Positions 19,179 through 28,674 of a DNA stretch of 53,802 nucleotides are shown here, in pieces. Position 1 is the first letter of the stretch, and every line of letters begins with the position of its first letter. The notes under the pieces were generated by a model that saw nothing but the letters and a program-made list of their open reading frames with translations, was not told the origin of the DNA and made no database searches. The DNA comes from an uncultured Porphyromonadaceae bacterium. Lineage in GTDB: Bacteria; Bacteroidota; Bacteroidia; Bacteroidales; UBA11471. A program made the translations under genes and the position numbers. The stretch is from NCBI GenBank assembly GCA_900542765.1, contig UQOX01000018.1, positions 1-53,802 on the forward strand, in the 5' to 3' direction.

Positions 19179-20501
19179 ATGGAAAAAGAACAGAAACCCC
19201 GTCGCCCGCGCATCGGAGAGGCAAGAGGGGCAGCCAGCCGCGAAGGTGGCAATGAAAAATACGAAAAGGTAAATTACACCCGTCGCAACGACAACGACTA
19301 CAACTACAACCGCCGACCCTACAACTACGATAACCGCAACTACAACCGCCGGAACGACAATTACGGCGGAGGCAACCATTATCAGCACAACTACAATGCC
19401 GACAACAATACCGCCGGCGAGGACAACTTCAACCGTTACGCAACCAACGACTACGGCTACAACCGCAACCATGGCGAACGCCAGGGCGGCTACAACCGCC
19501 CCGACAACTACCAAGGAGGTTACAACCGCAACAACTATAACAACCGCCGCCCCTACCGCCCGCACGCCGATAACGGCGAAGAGCCCAACTACAACACCGT
19601 GGGCGAGAGCCGTCCGTTCCGCCAACAAGGAGGCAACCGTCAGGGATTCAACAACCGCGGCGGAGGCTACAACAAGCCCTATGGCGGCAACCAACGCCGC
19701 TCCTACGGCGGAGGCAACAACCGCCAGCAACGAGTGGTCATACCCCGCCGCATCGTCTATGACGAGAGCATGGTCGACCCCAACGAGCCGATACGTCTCA
19801 ACAAGTTCCTGGCCAACTCGGGCGTGTGCTCGCGCCGAGAAGCCGATGAGTTCATACAGAAGGGCGAAATCAAAGTCAACGGCGAAGTGGTGACCGAATT
19901 GGGAACGAAAATCACCCGCAACGATGTCGTCACCCACAACGACAAAGTGGTGCTGCCCGAGCACAAAATCTATGTGTTGCTCAACAAGCCCAAAGATTGC
20001 GTAACGACCTCGGACGACCCCCAAGGCCGCCTCACCGTCATGGACATCGTGCGCAATGCCTGCACCGAACGCATCTATCCCGTAGGCCGCCTCGACCGCA
20101 ACACCACCGGCGTGCTGCTGCTCACCAACGACGGCGACCTGGCCTCGAAACTGACGCACCCGAAGTTTGTGAAAAAGAAGATCTACCATGTATGGCTCGA
20201 CCGTGACGTGACCGAGGAAGACATGCAACGCATCGCCGACGGCATCGAACTCGAAGACGGCCCCATACATGCCGACGCCATCAGCTACGCCACCGAAACC
20301 GACCGCAACCAAGTGGGCATCGAAATCCACTCGGGCCGCAACCGGGTCGTGCGCCGCATCTTCGAGTCGCTGGGCTACCGCGTGGTGAAGCTCGACCGCG
20401 TATATTTCGCCGGCCTCACCAAGAAAAACCTGCCCCGCGGACGCTGGCGTTACTTGACCCAACAAGAAGTAAATTTCCTGAAAATGGGTTCTTTCGAATA
20501 A
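19179..20501 (+). CDS. RNA pseudouridine synthase (RsuA/RluB type) with disordered N-terminal extension
   Basis: A 440-residue protein. Residues 1-190 are a low-complexity extension rich in Asn, Tyr, Arg and Gly (many RRPYNYDN-like units), likely disordered and RNA-interacting. An S4 RNA-binding domain follows (IRLNKFLANSGVCSRREADE), then the RsuA/RluB catalytic domain with PVGRLDRNTTGVLLLTNDGD, whose Asp is the catalytic residue of the family. The likely target is 23S rRNA, as for RluB, but RluE/RluF-like specificity cannot be excluded. asnS starts 45 bp downstream. Confidence 0.92.
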   Translation: MEKEQKPRRPRIGEARGAASREGGNEKYEKVNYTRRNDNDYNYNRRPYNYDNRNYNRRNDNYGGGNHYQHNYNADNNTAGEDNFNRYATNDYGYNRNHGERQGGYNRPDNYQGGYNRNNYNNRRPYRPHADNGEEPNYNTVGESRPFRQQGGNRQGFNNRGGGYNKPYGGNQRRSYGGGNNRQQRVVIPRRIVYDESMVDPNEPIRLNKFLANSGVCSRREADEFIQKGEIKVNGEVVTELGTKITRNDVVTHNDKVVLPEHKIYVLLNKPKDCVTTSDDPQGRLTVMDIVRNACTERIYPVGRLDRNTTGVLLLTNDGDLASKLTHPKFVKKKIYHVWLDRDVTEEDMQRIADGIELEDGPIHADAISYATETDRNQVGIEIHSGRNRVVRRIFESLGYRVVKLDRVYFAGLTKKNLPRGRWRYLTQQEVNFLKMGSFE

Positions 20502-20546
20502 CAATTACAACGAGATATAAAATCAAGAACAAGAGGATAAAGATAT

Positions 20547-21953
20547 ATGGAAACGCTTAAACGCACTCGCATCGCCGACCTGTTCCGCACCAAGCCCATA
20601 GGCACGACCGTGCTGGTAAAAGGCTGGGTACGCACCCGTCGCGGAAACAAACAAGTAGGATTCATCGCCCTGAACGACGGCTCCACCATAAAGAACCTGC
20701 AAATCGTCGTAGACCTTGAAAAATTCGACGAAGAGACCCTGAAACCCGTAACCACGGGAGCCTGCATCGCCGTGACCGGCCGCCTGGTCGAGTCGCAAGG
20801 CAAAGGGCAAGAGGCCGAAGTACAAGCCGAAACGCTCGAAGTATATGGCACGGCCGACCCGCAGACCTATCCGCTACAAAAGAAAGGCCACACCATGGAG
20901 TTCCTGCGCGAGATTGCCCACCTGCGTCCCCGCACCAACACCTTTGGCGCCATCTTCCGCATGCGGCACCAGATGGCCTACGCCATACACACGTTCTTCC
21001 ACGAGAGAGGTTTCGTCTACTTCCACACGCCCATCATCACCGCTTCGGACTGTGAGGGTGCCGGACAGATGTTCCAGGTAACCACCAAGAACCTCTACAA
21101 CCTGAAAAAAGACGAGAACGGCTCCATCATCTACGACGACGACTTCTTCGGCAAGCAAGCCAGCCTCACCGTCTCGGGACAACTCGAAGGGGAGCTTGCC
21201 GCCACCGCCCTGGGTGCCATCTACACCTTTGGCCCCACCTTCCGTGCCGAGAACTCCAACACCCCGCGCCACTTGGCCGAGTTCTGGATGGTCGAACCCG
21301 AAGTGGCCTTTGCCGACCTCGACGACCTGATGGCCCTCGAAGAGGAGTTTATCAAATATTGCGTGAAATGGGCCCTCGAAAATTGCCAGGACGACCTGCA
21401 ATTCCTCAACGACATGTTCGACAAAGGTCTCATCGAACGCTTGCAGAAAGTAGTCGAGACCGAGTTTGTGCACCTGCCCTACACCGAAGGCATCAAGATA
21501 CTCGAAGAGGCCATCGCCAACGGCCACAAATTTGAGTTCCCCGTTTACTGGGGCTGCGACCTGGCCAGCGAACACGAACGCTTCCTCGTCGAAGAGCACT
21601 TCAAGAAACCGGTCATCATGATCAACTACCCCAAAGAGATAAAAGCCTTCTACATGAAACAGAACGAAGACGGCAAGACCGTACAAGGCACCGACGTCCT
21701 CTTCCCGCAGATAGGCGAAATCATCGGCGGCAGCGTGCGTGAAGAAAACTACGACAAACTGCTCGCCCGCATCGAGGAGCTGAAAATCCCGATGAAAGAC
21801 ATGTGGTGGTATCTCGACACCCGCAAATACGGAACTTGCCCGCACGCCGGTTTCGGACTGGGATTTGAGCGGCTCATGCTCTTCGTCACCGGCATGTCCA
21901 ACATTCGCGACGTGATACCGTTCCCCCGCACCCCCAAAAACGCCGAATTCTAA
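20547..21953 (+). CDS. asnS: Asparaginyl-tRNA synthetase
   Basis: A 468-residue class II synthetase. The N-terminal OB fold contains [19 protein letters not shown]. Motif 2 is [15 protein letters not shown] followed by WMVEPE, where the AEFW form points to AsnRS rather than AspRS. Motif 3 is [15 protein letters not shown], and the chain ends [10 protein letters not shown]. Direct asparaginylation means the cell need not depend on the transamidation route for Asn-tRNA. It probably shares a transcript with the rluB-like gene and ends at the terminator at 21975-22008. Confidence 0.97.
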   Translation: METLKRTRIADLFRTKPIGTTVLVKGWVRTRRGNKQVGFIALNDGSTIKNLQIVVDLEKFDEETLKPVTTGACIAVTGRLVESQGKGQEAEVQAETLEVYGTADPQTYPLQKKGHTMEFLREIAHLRPRTNTFGAIFRMRHQMAYAIHTFFHERGFVYFHTPIITASDCEGAGQMFQVTTKNLYNLKKDENGSIIYDDDFFGKQASLTVSGQLEGELAATALGAIYTFGPTFRAENSNTPRHLAEFWMVEPEVAFADLDDLMALEEEFIKYCVKWALENCQDDLQFLNDMFDKGLIERLQKVVETEFVHLPYTEGIKILEEAIANGHKFEFPVYWGCDLASEHERFLVEEHFKKPVIMINYPKEIKAFYMKQNEDGKTVQGTDVLFPQIGEIIGGSVREENYDKLLARIEELKIPMKDMWWYLDTRKYGTCPHAGFGLGFERLMLFVTGMSNIRDVIPFPRTPKNAEF

Positions 21954-21974
21954 AAACGGCTACCTCTTTATACC

Positions 21975-22008
21975 CGACAGGGCAGTCCCGCAAGAGACTG
22001 CCCTGTCG
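21975..22008. terminator. Bidirectional terminator between asnS and the GH106 gene
   Basis: A 13-bp perfect stem (arms 21975-21987, 21996-22008) with a T run on the plus strand. Confidence 0.82.
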
Positions 22009-22029
22009 TTTTTCGGGAAGGAGAGCATT

Positions 22030-25000
22030 TCACTGCCCCTCCTTGCCGCGGTAGAGCAACGACACCGGCCCGATGATACCCGAGGCGACCAGGGTGTCGG
22101 CCGGGGTGACAATCTCGGGATAGGCATAGGTCAGACGTTCCTCGGCCGGCAGGGCGGCATCACCTATCATGCGATTCATCAACGAATTGGCCACCTCGAT
22201 TTCGATTTCGTTGTCGCCTTCCCGCACAAACGGGGTGAGGTCGGTCTCCCAAGGCGAACACCACACGATACCCGCCTCTTGGCCGTTCACGATGACCCGC
22301 GCCACGGCTCCGAGAGACGAAAAGCGCAAGAAAACCTTCTCCGCGGCATCGCGACGCTGCACCATGAGGCGACCGCGATAAACCGCCGTCCCCGAATAAT
22401 ACCGAATGCGGGAATCGGCATGCGTCGACCAATCGACGAGCTCGTCGAACGTCACCTCTCCCGCCCCGCCTTTTTCGGGGTCGAAGTAGACCTGCCACGG
22501 GCCAGCGACAGGCTCCTCCCGTTGCGTCGCTTGCCAAGTCACCGGGGGTAACGTGCGCGACGAGTCGGCCAGCACGACAAAATAAGATTCACGCGGTGCC
22601 ATGCGCAGAGGGAGCGTCGCGGTGTGGGAATCGGCCGAGAGCAACGGCAAGGCATAGCAACGCCCCTCGACAGGATTCCACAACTCGGCCTGCCGGAAAG
22701 GGGTGCGGAATGTCAAGGTATCGACCCACCCACTGTCGGTGTGATTATCGAGGAAATACATGTCGGCAACGGAAGTGCGGCGATGGACAAAATAGAGCTT
22801 GTCGGCCTTCACGTCGCCCCGCCTCATCGCCACATCGGGCACGAGGCCGGCCTGCTGCACGGCTTCGGACAGAGGCATGCCCCAATAGACCTTTCCACGG
22901 CCATAGGAATGACTTCCCTGCGGAGTATCCTCCTCGCCCCAAAGCGCCTTCACCCAGATGTCATATTCGCGGCGGCAAGGAATGTCGCGCTGCGTCGGAG
23001 AAGCTATCGGCCGGGGGCCATAGACCGGGACTCCGGCTTTGACGAAGGAGGCGATTTTTTCCAACGCGGCCAGCGTCAGTTCCCCATTGCGGGGCAAGAC
23101 CACCATGCGATAGCTCATGCCGTCGGGCAGCACCACCCGACCGTCACGAACGGCCATGCGCGTAAAGAGGGCATCGGAAGTAAAGGCATCGAAATCATAG
23201 CCCGAAGGAATGTCGGGCAAGCGATAGGTCAGGATTTTCACCGGGGCATTCTCCCCCAAATAGACCGCCAAGTCGACAACCGGCCGCCCCTGCCGCATGA
23301 GGTAGGCACACCGTGCCTGATAATCCCAGAACGGGCGGCTATACGACCAAAAGGGATTGTTGCGGTGGAGACAATAATGACGTCCGCCCCCGGTATTGCC
23401 GGGAATGCGGTCGAGCCAGGGCTGGTAGGCCGAAGCGCAGACAACAAACTCATTGATGCCAAAACAGTAGGCATAATCGGCCAAGGACTTGATATAGGAC
23501 AAGGAGTGCGAAAACTTGGCATCGGTGAAGGCTTCGCCCGAAGCAATGGGTTTGGCATAGAGATGGGCAGCCGACGAACACTCCTTGATGTCGTAATTCC
23601 CGTCGGGGTGAATCGCCCAGAACTCCCCTTGCGGTTTCGAGACCCGGCCTTTGGCCTGTATGGGGTCGGCCACGATGCAAAGGGCGTTGCCGGTGGCCTG
23701 GGCCGTGAAATCGAGGCCACGCTCCCGACACAGACGGTCGAACGTCGCGTAATAATTATCGGCAATAAGGTCGGCCATGGTGCGGCGCACATCGTAAAGG
23801 ACGGCATCGGACTCCTGCGGCGACCCCACGACGTAACCGGCCATCACGGGCAAATATCTCCTTAAATCATACCCGCGACGAGCCAGGAATTCCCGGTCGA
23901 AACCGGGTGTCCAGTTTTGCGAACCGGCTTCGTGGCTGTCCATGGCCATACCCCGCAAGGCAATGCCGTGACGGGCCAACGTGTCGGCAATGGCGCCGAA
24001 ATAGTGTTTCCACTGCAACTCGGCCGCGGTCACCGACATCTTGTCGCACTCCAAACCCAGAAGTTCGGGGCGCCCGTGTTTTGTCTTGCTGCCGGTGGGC
24101 ACATGGGCAAAGCGCAGCACGACCCAACTACCCTCGGGAGCCTGCCAACGCAACACGCCATCGTCGCCCAGGCAAGCCGAGAGGTCGAGCACGGTTGCCG
24201 GATCGATGACCTCGGCCGCCGTGTAGGAAGGAGTGGAATCGCCATCGATATACTCGGAATAAAGTCCGGCTTTCTCTTCCCAGTCATCGACCGACGCCCG
24301 CGAAGACAACCGCACGTCGCCCAACTGCATATCGAGTTGCGGGCGATCGGGCGTCTGCCAGTCGTGCAGGTTGAGCCTGAAATAACGGGCCGTAACCGCG
24401 GGAAAGGCGACGGTTTTCTGTCGCCACGACGAATGTGCCTTGTATATAGGAGCCAAATCACACACCTTGCGGTAATGGGTCCCGTCGTCGGAGACTTCGA
24501 GTTGTCCCAGCGGCGGAAGCACCTGATAGCCGGTACCCACAAACACTTCACCGGGAGGGCCGGGCACGTTGGTGGCACTGGTCGTGGCCTTCCCTCGCGG
24601 GGCGACTTGGTAGGTAATGGAACGAGCCGTAAAACGACGGCCGAAGTCGAGCGTGACATAGACCGATTCACCCGGCTCCTGCGAAGGTATTTTTGTCAAC
24701 TTCTTTCCCGGGGCAAAAAGAGAGGCCACGTCGAGCGAAGAGATATTCGACGACAACCTGGGGGCAACCCGCCGGCTGTCATCGTTCCACGCCGCCGGGA
24801 CAGGGAAAGCCAATACGGCCACATCTTTATAACAAGACGACGCCGGGAGGGGTAGCGGCGTCTCAATATCAGCGCCGCCTTCGAGCAACGTGTCGGTGGC
24901 CAACAACATCTGCATGCCCAGCTCGGGCGTAATCCAAGGCCCGCCGGCGACATAGCCGTTGGAAACGTGGCATTCAAAGGAGAGTCCCAGGCGCTCGGCT

Positions 25001-25323
25001 TCACGAGCCGAGAAAACCAGCATCTCCCACCACTCGGGCGAGAGAGCCCGAAGTGCCCCGGGAGTCTTTTTGTTGTGCACCTGGTCGTAGTAGACCACCC
25101 CGCCCACACCGGCACGACGGAAGGCTTCGAGGTCGGCCGTGATACCTTCGCGGGTGGTCTCGGTCTCGCCATGGAACCACCACACTTTGGTGCGGGTCGA
25201 GTCGGGCGGAACAGAAAACTCCCCTGCCATCGTCGACAGAGAGGGTGACGGCGACTTCGTCACCAGATGACAGCCCGTCGCGGAGAGCAAAACCAGAGAA
25301 AAAACACAGACAAGAGATTTCAT
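22030..25323 (-). CDS. GH106-like glycoside hydrolase (alpha-L-rhamnosidase family), lipoprotein
   Basis: A 1097-residue exported enzyme. The signal peptide ends in a lipobox-like SATGC, with Cys18 as the lipidation site, so it probably sits in the outer membrane or periplasm. It then shows GH106 features: PPDSTRTKVWWFHG, GITADLEAFRRAGVGGVVYY and, mid-chain, AMDSHEAGSQNWTPGFDREF. C-terminal beta-sandwich domains include RFSSLGAVARVIVNGQEAG and a DNEIEIEVANSLMNRMIG segment. Members cut alpha-L-rhamnose from pectin or plant glycosides; the substrate here is not determined. No SusC/SusD pair or regulator is adjacent, so it is not in an obvious polysaccharide utilisation locus. ATG 25323 was chosen for the lipoprotein signal. 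Confidence 0.82.
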   Translation of the reverse strand: MKSLVCVFSLVLLSATGCHLVTKSPSPSLSTMAGEFSVPPDSTRTKVWWFHGETETTREGITADLEAFRRAGVGGVVYYDQVHNKKTPGALRALSPEWWEMLVFSAREAERLGLSFECHVSNGYVAGGPWITPELGMQMLLATDTLLEGGADIETPLPLPASSCYKDVAVLAFPVPAAWNDDSRRVAPRLSSNISSLDVASLFAPGKKLTKIPSQEPGESVYVTLDFGRRFTARSITYQVAPRGKATTSATNVPGPPGEVFVGTGYQVLPPLGQLEVSDDGTHYRKVCDLAPIYKAHSSWRQKTVAFPAVTARYFRLNLHDWQTPDRPQLDMQLGDVRLSSRASVDDWEEKAGLYSEYIDGDSTPSYTAAEVIDPATVLDLSACLGDDGVLRWQAPEGSWVVLRFAHVPTGSKTKHGRPELLGLECDKMSVTAAELQWKHYFGAIADTLARHGIALRGMAMDSHEAGSQNWTPGFDREFLARRGYDLRRYLPVMAGYVVGSPQESDAVLYDVRRTMADLIADNYYATFDRLCRERGLDFTAQATGNALCIVADPIQAKGRVSKPQGEFWAIHPDGNYDIKECSSAAHLYAKPIASGEAFTDAKFSHSLSYIKSLADYAYCFGINEFVVCASAYQPWLDRIPGNTGGGRHYCLHRNNPFWSYSRPFWDYQARCAYLMRQGRPVVDLAVYLGENAPVKILTYRLPDIPSGYDFDAFTSDALFTRMAVRDGRVVLPDGMSYRMVVLPRNGELTLAALEKIASFVKAGVPVYGPRPIASPTQRDIPCRREYDIWVKALWGEEDTPQGSHSYGRGKVYWGMPLSEAVQQAGLVPDVAMRRGDVKADKLYFVHRRTSVADMYFLDNHTDSGWVDTLTFRTPFRQAELWNPVEGRCYALPLLSADSHTATLPLRMAPRESYFVVLADSSRTLPPVTWQATQREEPVAGPWQVYFDPEKGGAGEVTFDELVDWSTHADSRIRYYSGTAVYRGRLMVQRRDAAEKVFLRFSSLGAVARVIVNGQEAGIVWCSPWETDLTPFVREGDNEIEIEVANSLMNRMIGDAALPAEERLTYAYPEIVTPADTLVASGIIGPVSLLYRGKEGQ

Positions 25324-25653
25324 GGTAGAGTATTCTTCTTTTACTTCACGGACGAAAATAAGACAATATCGCCAATCGGGCAAATTTATATCCCTCAAAG
25401 TGCAAAGCCGGCCTTTGCCACACGCCAAGAGAGAGAACAGTCGCGCAGCCGCAAAAAAGGACAAGGGGCGAAGAGAGGAAAGAGAAAAGAAAAAAATCTG
25501 ATGGAAATGTTTTGGAATACAGATAAAAAGCGTACCTTTGCAGTCCGATTATTACCACAAAAGCAACCCGACGTGGCAACAGCGACAGCCCTTTGGCCTG
25601 GGCTTCGTTGGAAAGCGCGTCAATAAGTAATTAACAATTAAAGAATTAACAAA
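25324..25653. other. Intergenic region between the divergent GH106 gene and rplM
   Basis: This 330-bp stretch has no credible gene. It holds the rplM promoter (25511-25540) and about 110 nt of rplM leader. On the minus strand a TAAATTTG (25381-25388) may be the -7 element for the GH106 gene, without a clear -33 partner. Confidence 0.6.
25511..25540 (+). promoter_or_regulatory. Promoter of the rplM-rpsI operon
   Basis: TTTG (25511-25514), an 18-bp spacer, then TACCTTTG (25533-25540). The transcript leader is about 105 nt, long enough for an autoregulatory structure, but none was established. Confidence 0.78.
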
Positions 25654-26109
25654 GTGGATACGTTAAGTTACAAAACCATTTCGGTGAACAAGGCAACCGC
25701 CCAAAAAGAATGGGTTGTGGTAGATGCCACCGGCCAATCTTTGGGTCGCATCGCCGCCAAGGTAGCCAAACTCCTGAGAGGAAAATACAAACCCAGCTAC
25801 ACTCCGCATGTAGATTGTGGCGACAATGTCATCATCATCAATGCCGACAAAGTGGAACTTACCGGCAAAAAATGGAATGACCGCATCTATATCCGTTTCA
25901 CGGGTTATCCCGGCGGCCAACACCTGCATACACCGGCCGACCTCATGAAGAAAGGTCCCAAATACCTCTTCCATAAGGTAGTAAAAGGTATGCTTCCCAA
26001 AAATCGTCTGGGCGACCAGTTGTTGCGCAACCTCTATGTATATGCCGGCAGCGAACACCCGCACGAAGCACAACAACCCAAAGTTATAGATATTAACACC
26101 CTTAAATAA
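25654..26109 (+). CDS. rplM: 50S ribosomal protein L13
   Basis: A 151-residue L13, an early-assembling large-subunit protein. The GTG start gives MDTLSYKTISVNKATAQKEW, the normal Bacteroidales N-terminus, and the family signature HVDCGDNVIIINADK follows. rpsI starts 5 bp after its stop codon, the universal L13-S9 pair. The GTG start may keep expression in step with S9 or allow autoregulation, which is speculation. Confidence 0.98.
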   Translation: MDTLSYKTISVNKATAQKEWVVVDATGQSLGRIAAKVAKLLRGKYKPSYTPHVDCGDNVIIINADKVELTGKKWNDRIYIRFTGYPGGQHLHTPADLMKKGPKYLFHKVVKGMLPKNRLGDQLLRNLYVYAGSEHPHEAQQPKVIDINTLK

Positions 26110-26114
26110 GCCGT

Positions 26115-26501
26115 ATGGAAATAGTTAATGCAATAGGAAGACGTAAAGCCGCTGTTGCCCGCGTATTCGTAAAAACGGGAACCGGTGTCATTACCATCAA
26201 CAACAAAGATCTTGCTGCATATTTCCCTTCGAGCATTCTGCAGTACATCGTGAAACAACCCCTCACCAAACTGGGTGTCGCCGAGAAATATGACATCAAG
26301 GTGAACATCGACGGTGGCGGATTCAAAGGCCAAGCCGAAGCTCTCCGCCTGGCTATCGCCCGCGCATTGGTGAAAATCAATCCCGAGGACAAACCCGCTC
26401 TCAAAGCCGAAGGTTTCATGACTCGCGACCCGCGTACTGTTGAACGTAAGAAACCGGGACAACCCAAAGCAAGAAAGAGATTCCAGTTCAGCAAACGTTA
26501 A
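26115..26501 (+). CDS. rpsI: 30S ribosomal protein S9
   Basis: A 128-residue S9 with start MEIVNAIGRRKAAVARVF and the C-terminal basic tail ending KARKRFQFSKR, whose last Arg contacts P-site tRNA in known ribosomes. It lies directly downstream of rplM. A 162-bp gap follows before rpsB. Confidence 0.98.
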   Translation: MEIVNAIGRRKAAVARVFVKTGTGVITINNKDLAAYFPSSILQYIVKQPLTKLGVAEKYDIKVNIDGGGFKGQAEALRLAIARALVKINPEDKPALKAEGFMTRDPRTVERKKPGQPKARKRFQFSKR

Positions 26502-26663
26502 TGGTATTTGCGAGCTATTCCTCGGCAAGTATGCAACGTTTAGTATCCAAATTTTCGGGATTCGGCTGCAAAGAGGCGTGCCACGCACACGAGGCGACGA
26601 CGCCGGCAACGACTACCCGGAGATTGATTCAGTAGAAAGTAAACAAGCAAACAACAAACAACA
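26502..26663 (+). other. rpsI-rpsB spacer, possible rpsB leader
   Basis: A 162-nt non-coding spacer within an apparent ribosomal operon, longer than the neighbouring gaps. It lacks a clear promoter or terminator and contains GC-rich patches (about 26575-26625) that could fold. A ribosomal-protein leader regulating rpsB-tsf is possible but unproven. Confidence 0.35.
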
Positions 26664-27512
26664 ATGGCAATTACAACATTTGACCAATTATTAGAAGCCG
26701 GCGTACACTTTGGCCACCTGAAAAGAAAATGGAACCCGGCTATGGCTCCTTACATCTTCATGGAGCGCAACGGTATCCACATCATCGACCTCTACAAGAC
26801 GGTCGCCAAAATCGATGAAGCAGCTGCTGCATTGAAACAAATCGCCAAATCGGGCAAAAAAATCCTCTTTGTTGCCACCAAAAAACAAGCCAAAGAGGTT
26901 CTCGCCGCCAAAGCTACCGAAATAGGCATGCCCTACGTTATCGAGCGTTGGCCGGGCGGTATGCTCACCAACTTCCCCACCATTCGCAAGGCGGTGAAGA
27001 AAATGGCCTCGATCGACAAAATGATCAAAGACGGAACCTTCGACAACCTCTCGAAACGGGAGAAACTGCAAGTAACCCGTCAACGCGCCAAACTCGAAAA
27101 AACCCTCGGCAGCATCGCCGACCTGACCCGTCTGCCGTCGGCCCTCTTCGTTGTCGACGTGATGAAAGAGCACATCGCCGTGCGTGAAGCCAACCGCTTG
27201 GGTATTCCCGTATTCGCCATGGTCGACACCAACTCCGACCCCACGAACATCGACTTCGTCATTCCCGCCAACGACGATGCCACCAAATCGATTGAGGTAA
27301 TCCTCAACGCCGTATGCGGTGCCATTGCCGAAGGTCTCGAAGAACGCAAAATCGAGAAAGTAGATGCAGAAGCCGCAGAAGCACAAGGCGAAGCTCCGGC
27401 AAAAAAAGAGCGTAAGACCCGCATCAAACGCACCAAAGCCGAAGACGACGAGGCCCTCAACGCCAATGTTGCTGCAAAAGTAATGAAAGGCCAGGACGAA
27501 GACGAAGAATAA
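26664..27512 (+). CDS. rpsB: 30S ribosomal protein S2
   Basis: A 282-residue S2 with start MAITTFDQLLEAGVHFGHLK, the segment KWNPAMAPYIFMERNGIHII and the C-terminal FVIPANDDATKSIEVIL. A Bacteroidetes-style charged extension of about 45 residues (AEAAEAQGEAPAKKERKTR) follows the conserved fold. tsf lies downstream, the usual rpsB-tsf pairing. Confidence 0.98.
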   Translation: MAITTFDQLLEAGVHFGHLKRKWNPAMAPYIFMERNGIHIIDLYKTVAKIDEAAAALKQIAKSGKKILFVATKKQAKEVLAAKATEIGMPYVIERWPGGMLTNFPTIRKAVKKMASIDKMIKDGTFDNLSKREKLQVTRQRAKLEKTLGSIADLTRLPSALFVVDVMKEHIAVREANRLGIPVFAMVDTNSDPTNIDFVIPANDDATKSIEVILNAVCGAIAEGLEERKIEKVDAEAAEAQGEAPAKKERKTRIKRTKAEDDEALNANVAAKVMKGQDEDEE

Positions 27513-27623
27513 TCGCATCGCCCTACCGCAGACACATACAACTACCGGCAAAGAGTGAGCCCCGCAAAAACCTACGGGACTTGCTCTTTGTTACTTATAG
27601 AAACCTTTAAAAAGAAAAATATT

Positions 27624-28448
27624 ATGGCTGTTACAATGGCAGATATTACCAAGCTCCGCAAAATGACCGGAGCCGGTATGATGGACTGCAAAAAAGCACT
27701 TGAAGAAGCCAACAACGACTTCGACGGTGCCATAGAAATCATTCGCAAAAGAGGTCAGGCTATCGCCGCCAAACGTGAAGACCGCGAAGCCGCCGAAGGC
27801 TGCGTTCTTGCTGCAAACAAAGGCGACTACGCCGCTATCGTGGCCCTGAAATGCGAGACCGACTTCGTTGCCCAAAACAAAGACTTCGTTGCCCTCACCC
27901 AAAAAATCCTCGATGCCGCCATCGAAAACAAACCCGCCGACCTCGAAGCTCTCAAAGCCCTCAAACTCGACGGCCGCACCATCGCCGAACTCGTGACCGA
28001 CCAAAGCGGTGTCACCGGTGAAAAGATGGAACTCGGTTACTTCGATTCTCTCTCGGCCGCTTCGACCATCTTCTACATTCACCCGGGCAACAAGCTGGCT
28101 ACCATCGTAGGATTCAACTTGGCCGATGTCGATTACCAAGTAGCCCGCGACGTGGCCATGCAGGTAGCTGCCATGAACCCCATCTCGGTACGTCCCGAAG
28201 AGGTTCCCGCCCACATCATCGAGAAAGAACTCGAAATCGCCCGCGAAAAAGCCCGCGAAGCCGGCAAACCCGAAAACCTCATCGACCGCATCGCACAAGG
28301 TTCGTTGCAGAAATACTACAAAGAATTTACCCTCCTGCAACAGGAATTCGTAAAAGACCCCAAACACACCATCGAGCAATACCTCAAAGCCCAAAACAAA
28401 GAGCTCACGGTAACAGCATTCCGTCGTTTCACGTTGAACGCAGAATAA
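27624..28448 (+). CDS. tsf: Elongation factor Ts
   Basis: A 274-residue EF-Ts, the nucleotide exchange factor for EF-Tu. It starts MAVTMADITKLRKMTGAGMM; the conserved TGAGMMDCKKAL and CETDFVAQN motifs contact EF-Tu in known structures. The ATG at 27624 was taken because the upstream frame (MSPAKTYGTC) is unrelated to the family. The 111-bp spacer from rpsB contains an imperfect hairpin (about 27549-27588). A strong terminator follows the stop codon. Confidence 0.98.
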   Translation: MAVTMADITKLRKMTGAGMMDCKKALEEANNDFDGAIEIIRKRGQAIAAKREDREAAEGCVLAANKGDYAAIVALKCETDFVAQNKDFVALTQKILDAAIENKPADLEALKALKLDGRTIAELVTDQSGVTGEKMELGYFDSLSAASTIFYIHPGNKLATIVGFNLADVDYQVARDVAMQVAAMNPISVRPEEVPAHIIEKELEIAREKAREAGKPENLIDRIAQGSLQKYYKEFTLLQQEFVKDPKHTIEQYLKAQNKELTVTAFRRFTLNAE

Positions 28449-28475
28449 GACACCGGCTCGATTGTCCGACAAGAA

Positions 28476-28507
28476 AGAGACACCGGAGAGCATTCTCCGG
28501 TGTCTCT
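28476..28507 (+). terminator. Terminator of the rplM-rpsI-rpsB-tsf region
   Basis: A 14-bp perfect stem (arms 28476-28489, 28494-28507) with a 4-nt loop, then a T-rich stretch. Confidence 0.85.
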
Positions 28508-28674
28508 TCTTTTACCCCCCACACCGCACAATGAAAAGCGAGGCGGCAAGACAATCGACCCACCTCACGAGCCCGACAAGAAAGCAATCGCACACAAGAG
28601 CCCCAAATGGCGCAATAAAAAAAGACGGCAAACGTTTATTAAAACAGATTCACCTCTTTTAAACACACTGAACG

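Noticed and set aside
19260..19720. Repetitive AAC/TAC-rich DNA considered as a non-coding repeat array
   Set aside because: The frame is open throughout and leads into an S4/pseudouridine synthase; it is low-complexity coding sequence.
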